Source: Notospermus geniculatus (taxonomy: Eukaryota; Nemertea; Pilidiophora; Heteronemertea; Lineidae). From it: a DNA stretch of 64,000 nucleotides. The notes below the pieces were generated by a model that was not told the origin of the DNA, did not search any database, and was given only the letters and a program-made list of their open reading frames with translations. This document shows positions 59,953-64,000 of this stretch, one piece after another. The DNA lies in the NCBI GenBank assembly GCA_002633025.1, contig NMRB01001032.1, positions 171,148 to 235,147 of the forward strand, read 5' to 3'. Made by a program: the position numbers and the translations under genes. Position 1 is the first letter of the stretch, and each line of letters opens with the position of its first letter.

Positions 59953-60098
59953 TGAGAGTATTCTCACACAAGTTGGCTCTATGGGCAACACAGCTGTAGA
60001 AAACTACGGGAAGTCGTTTGTGTTATTGGTCTTATCCTATGGGAACTAACAGTGGTGAATTGCCCATTGAGAGCCAACTCCTAAAGAAAACTCTCAAG
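59953..60098. mobile_element. Inverted-repeat element (GAGTTGGCTCTC family), copy 3
   Basis: GAGAGTATTCTCACACAAG and TTGGCTCTATGGGCAA are mirrored by TTGCCCATTGAGAGCCAACTC and GAAAACTCTC. The GGGAAGTCGTTTGTGT word inside is shared with copy 2. Confidence 0.7.
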
Positions 60099-61388
60099 GG
60101 GAGGAGAGCTTTAAACTACCATCAATTTTGCCTTCAGCTTCTTGGGACTGGACAGTAAAAAATATTCTCGTCACAAAAAATTCCATAGAAAAATTCATGT
60201 CATAAAAAGAAGCATAGGAAAATAAATCAATCTTGAGACACATCATCTGTATCTATATCAGACATTAGCTGAAAGCTAAGGTCAGTCTTTGCACTTTTGT
60301 GAGGATTTCATAGTAGTTGTCTAGTTGGGTGTGACAGCCGACTGAAAAATTTTCAGGGTCAAATAACGCACTGGTCATAACCTGCCGAACAGCATGAATG
60401 AACTTAATACATATCTTTTGTAAGAAAAGTTGACAACAGCACTCAAGATGTTTTTTGTAGAAGGCTGTTTCCACAAAAGACGACCATGACAGATATATAC
60501 ATGTATAGTCAATGTTTGCATAACATATTGAAATACAGTGGAAGATGGAGGTCTCCAGGTTACACAGGTCAAATGAACAGAAATCACCAATTTTGGACTG
60601 AACTTAGATGTCCTTAATAAATAGAGAGGTGTCCTCCCAACAGAGGTGTNTCGTGTATCAAGGCCACTAGAAAGAAACACATTTCTCTAACTTTTCATGA
60701 TCTTGTCCAAGGTGCATCATTTTTTCAATCAAACATCATCCCTTACCCTAACTTTAACTTAAATTAGTGCTGAATGCATTACTTTTACTGGTCCATATTT
60801 GTCTTATTAAGGAGTCCCAACCCTCAGCTCGTGAACCAGGGGATCATGTTTTTAGCATACCCACATCAAGCCATTAGATTACCATGACAGACAACAACTA
60901 TGACAATGACCTTACCAAACAGTACAGAGACCATGTTTCCAAACTACCACTGGTTATATTTGCAGAAAGACGGCCGACATCCTTTTGTGTGAAGTATTCG
61001 TACACGTTGTCGTTATATTAAGAACAACCTGATTCTATACAAACACTGGTAGAATATACAACCTAGAATTCATTACTAGAGCTATTAGAGTGCATATAGA
61101 ATGAAGGATAGGGGCCACCTCAAAATATTGTGAAACCTGAAACTTAATCAGGATCCCGTCTCATTCCAAAAGGCCCCGTCAAACCCTCAGCCCCTAAATT
61201 CATTCCAGAGGTTCGAATACCCTTTCATCTAGATGCACCAGCATGAAAATTTGCCGAAATCAGCATCGAATCACGAGATTTACTCGGAATATCCTGTGGA
61301 TGCTCCCAAGAACGTCCTCAAGCACCGACAAGACGTATCACGACCAGGGCACATCCAGCTACAGAAGATCCACGTTGACCGCACACGA

Positions 61389-61394
61389 TTTATT
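61389..61394 (-). promoter_or_regulatory. Proximal candidate poly(A) signal of striatin
   Basis: AATAAA on the minus strand lies 230 bases past the stop codon at 61624-61626. Confidence 0.4.
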
Positions 61395-61623
61395 CCTTCA
61401 TATCCTTAACTTAATTTTTTCCACCGAGCGACTCGTGACATGTCCAAGAAACCATCGAAACAAGCTTTCCATTTCCACCCCTCCAACAAGAACAGTAGGT
61501 AGTCCTCACTTGAAGCAACCACATAACTCCTGAATGACAACGTACTCCAGGTGATTTTGGGTGGCGCCTAACCCTCTGATGCAGAAAATCAGAATTAGAA
61601 TCCCTAAGTGTTTGAATGGATCA

Positions 61624-62401
61624 TCATACAAACACCTTAGCCAGAGCGTCTGCGCCAGCGCTGGCGATGTATGGTTTTGATGGGTGGAAGGCTACGTCAT
61701 AAATTGATTCGTCAAATTTCTTTCTGTGTGATGTGATCTCCTGAACACAGGTCTTACTATCCAAGTTCCACAGTCGTATAGAGCAATCGTGGCCTGGAAA
61801 AGGGAATGAAAAGAGATTAGATATAAACTAACATTGAATCGACAGCCGTGTGGCAAATACGCAGTATTGGCACCAGAAACACACGGTGAATGCAACATAC
61901 AGCAGGAGAAAACTGGAGTTCCCGAAGAAAACCTGGGCTAACAGAGAGACAGTCACCTATCTATCACGTGCAGAGTGCGTCCGACCTAGGATTGAACCCG
62001 GTACCTCCGAGGTGACAGGCAATGATGTTTTCCGTTGCACCACTCTGACAGCCCTAGTTCAACTTTCTGGGTGTAGACTGGAAGTGTCCACATGCCAGAG
62101 GGAATGTGACCAAGATAGTCCTCTTTGTGATATGCAAGAACAGGTGTTGAGTTTACAGGGCAGGCTGCATCTGGGACATGTCATGGGGGGGGGGCTGGAA
62201 TGCTCAGATTTGAACAGGCTGATGCTTACAGAGCTATGCAAGCTGAATCAAGTCCCCAGAATCTCTGACTATGAACCCTATGGAAAAATCAACTTGAGGT
62301 AAACAGGTACTTACTTCCCGAAAGTAAATATAATCCATTAGGATCTACTGCTAAACTGGTTACAGCATCGAGGTGGGCAACCATAGAATGAATCATTTTA
62401 C
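61624..62401 (-). CDS. Striatin-family protein, last two coding exons
   Basis: Striatins (STRN, STRN3, STRN4) are WD40 scaffolds that act as B''' regulatory subunits of PP2A in the STRIPAK complex. Exon 62401-62315 encodes GKMIHSMVAHLDAVTSLAV, then DPNGLYLLSG. Exon 61793-61624 encodes SHDCSIRLWNLDSKTC, a linker HRKKFDESIYDVAFHPSKPY and the C-terminus IASAGADALAKVFV. These match the final two WD40 repeats and the invariant striatin C-terminus almost residue for residue. The junction splits a Ser codon (A/GC) with a GTAAGT donor. The remainder of the gene, including the caveolin-binding, coiled-coil and calmodulin-binding N-terminus, lies beyond 64000. Which paralog this represents cannot be told; invertebrates usually have one. 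Confidence 0.94.
61980..62056 (-). repeat. tRNA-derived SINE-like element in the last striatin intron
   Basis: The minus strand carries the A-box-like CAGAGTGGTGCAACGG and the B-box-like GGGTTCAATCCT (61988-61999). The A box resembles that of the plus-strand element at 11687-11757. Confidence 0.5.
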
Positions 62402-62520
62402 CTGCAAAGGGAGGAGAGAGGACATTAGAAAACACACAGTGGAGCCTCCCTGAGCGACACTGGACATTTAAGTTTTGGTTTATAGTCTGATATCAACAAC
62501 GGTAGATGTTATCATCCNAA

Positions 62521-62605
62521 ACCGATCACGGCTGATCATAACCGATCTCGAGTGATCAGAGCGATCCAGGCTGATCAAACTGATCGAACTGATCGAACCC
62601 ATCCT
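62521..62605. repeat. GATC-rich cluster 1
   Basis: Eight GATC tetramers fall in about 85 bases, mostly as TGATCA or CGATC with irregular spacing of 8-12 bases. Chance would give fewer than one. Confidence 0.7.
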
Positions 62606-63314
62606 GCAATGAATTATTGTGTCAAGGTCAGGCCATTGTTGTGGTGAATGTAGGCCTGTCTACATACATGTACATAGCCTATCTGTCATGGAAGGTTGTT
62701 AGGCTGGACTGTAATCTGATTCATTCTTGAAGAGCAGCACTCATTGTCACAGTTATGATGTGCAGAAAAGTCACCACCGTCAGGCCTACCGCAACACAAT
62801 ATGGCCGAATGGGTAAATGCCATCCAGTCCTGATACTACGTGCTAATCCTAAACCTGCAGTCATGACCCTCGTTTAATAGCCTATCCTAACCCTGTAATC
62901 TAGTAGGCCTACACAAGTTTAGATGACATTATAACACATTGTGCCACAATATGCCACTGTTGCCTGATCCATCCTGACTGTATCATGGTATTGTGTACAC
63001 ACACACCCAACCAATCCATCATCATGACTAGGCCCTACATGGATGATGTGCTTTGCCTGCATGCACTGAACATTGTCCAGCAACTTGACAAATATTTAAG
63101 GTTAAATGGGCATTTTCTTGCCAAATGTTACTTAGCTGGGTTGTCACCACATTCTAGTCCTATGATATCCTCAAAATTCTGACACAACGCTTTACCAGGA
63201 TGGAAAATTAGCTGAAACAGTGTGCTGTGTGACCTAATCCATCTTGACCAGTGTTTGAATTTTTGGCGGGAGATGACAGGTCTCACTGTCCAGTTGCAAG
63301 GTTCCTAGGTCTGC

Positions 63315-63600
63315 ATGATCATTATGATCAGTCAGGTGATCAGTGGACTTCTACTTCTAAACTGAGTGTCGTGATGGCAGGTGATCGGTCGACTTGCGAA
63401 AATCTTCAGTGACCAGCTTGATCAGTATGATCTACCAATGATCAGCTCGATGGGCTTCAGTGATCTGTTAGATCACCCTGATTAGTCAAAGATGGCCCAG
63501 ATCGGTTGATGATGGCTTTGATTGGTGTGGATGACTAAAGATCAGCCGTGGTCACCGATGATCACCAATGATCAGGCCATGATCACCCAAAATTTCAAGT
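63315..63600. repeat. GATC-rich cluster 2
   Basis: About sixteen GATC words, most as TGATCA, occur in about 285 bases with irregular spacing. Two more occur at the very end of the window (63976-63995), so the feature may continue to the right. Confidence 0.7.
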
Positions 63601-64000
63601 AGGGCTGGTACACGTACAGTGTTGACCAAAATTATTCGAATGTTTGGCATGTTATACATTTAGATACATGTATTTCAGTTGTTTACTGTAAAATCGGACT
63701 TGTAACATCACTTTGGTAGACCAGGCCACTTCATTACTATGATGGTCACATGGCTCTACATTAATAGTCTGCAATACAAGCTGGGTTCTGATTGGTTAAC
63801 AAACACAGTAGGCCAAAAATGACCATTGAACTGACGCGAGGCGTAATGTGACATTGACATGCCTAGGTCTATTCTGAATTTATTGAGTGCAGTTGATCAG
63901 CTCTCAATGAAGTCTTTTTTCATAACACCCATTAAAGAACATGGTCATTACTGGTGTTAGCTTTCATGAAAAGTGATCGACCCGGGGTGATCGATTAAGC

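Larger units (their letters stand above)
56760..61623. other. Probable striatin 3' UTR and/or intergenic DNA
   Basis: There are no coding exons. On the minus strand AATAAA is found at 61394-61389 (about 230 bases after the striatin stop) and at 56803-56798, so the 3' UTR could be short or nearly 5 kb; long 3' UTRs are known in the striatin family. It contains a degenerate ACAACCAGG repeat (57165-57335), a hairpin (58414-58496) and an inverted-repeat element (59953-60098). Confidence 0.5.
62402..64000. other. Striatin intron at the right edge
   Basis: No further WD40 exon is visible. It holds two clusters of GATC words (62521-62605 and 63315-63600), TAGGCC-rich scraps and a single N at 62518. 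Confidence 0.6.

Noticed and set aside
61850-62302. 150-codon plus-strand frame opposite striatin
   Set aside because: It overlaps a SINE-like element inside the striatin intron, in antisense.

Overview
This is nuclear DNA from an animal, most likely a marine invertebrate. Genes are split by GT-AG introns of about 100 bases to 10 kb. The ORFs are short and exon-sized, the introns are full of short inverted-repeat elements, and the proteins match conserved animal families: PTK7, CFAP70, striatin and FAM89. I cannot name the species. The dense AGGCCT-rich and taccggta-like low-complexity DNA, the many foldback elements and the assembly gaps (27470-27969, 38100-38186, single Ns at 21951, 60650 and 62518) suggest a repeat-rich draft assembly.

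Layout. 1-12568 (+): the 3' part of a PTK7-type receptor pseudokinase gene, with four Ig domains, a transmembrane helix and a degenerate kinase domain in 11 exons whose phases all agree. 12569-19343: 3' UTR or intergenic DNA with a minisatellite and inverted-repeat elements. 19344-21290 (-): a 648-codon single-exon coding region with a PD-(D/E)XK nuclease-like C-terminus and a possible terminal SUMO-interacting motif. 22200-22680: a minisatellite of about 24 bp units. 22871-23278 (-): a candidate small intronless gene with a poly(A) signal just downstream and an RFX/X-box-like palindrome upstream. 24207-35142 (-): a two-exon FAM89-family gene with a 9.9 kb intron; that intron holds a direct duplication of about 1.9 kb, a 500-N gap and an AGGTCA-rich tandem repeat. 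35143-39931: the divergent interval between FAM89 and CFAP70, with a large foldback element and AGGCCT-rich DNA. 39932-55147 (+): a complete coding region for CFAP70, 25 exons and about 1196 codons. 55711-56745: a higher-order satellite with a 184 bp dimer. 56760-61623: probable 3' UTR or intergenic DNA of striatin. 61624-62401 (-): the last two exons of a striatin-family gene, continuing beyond the right edge.

Function. There is no operon logic here; these are independent animal genes. PTK7 acts in Wnt/planar cell polarity signalling, CFAP70 in axonemal motility, striatin as the regulatory B''' subunit of PP2A in STRIPAK, and FAM89/LRAP25 as an adaptor linked to cytoskeletal kinases. PTK7 converges on the nuclease-like gene, and CFAP70 converges on striatin. 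FAM89 and CFAP70 are divergent. The items most worth follow-up are the nuclease-like gene, the small intronless candidate gene with its X-box-like site, and the several short inverted-repeat element types, some of which carry TGACGTCA (CRE) palindromes.
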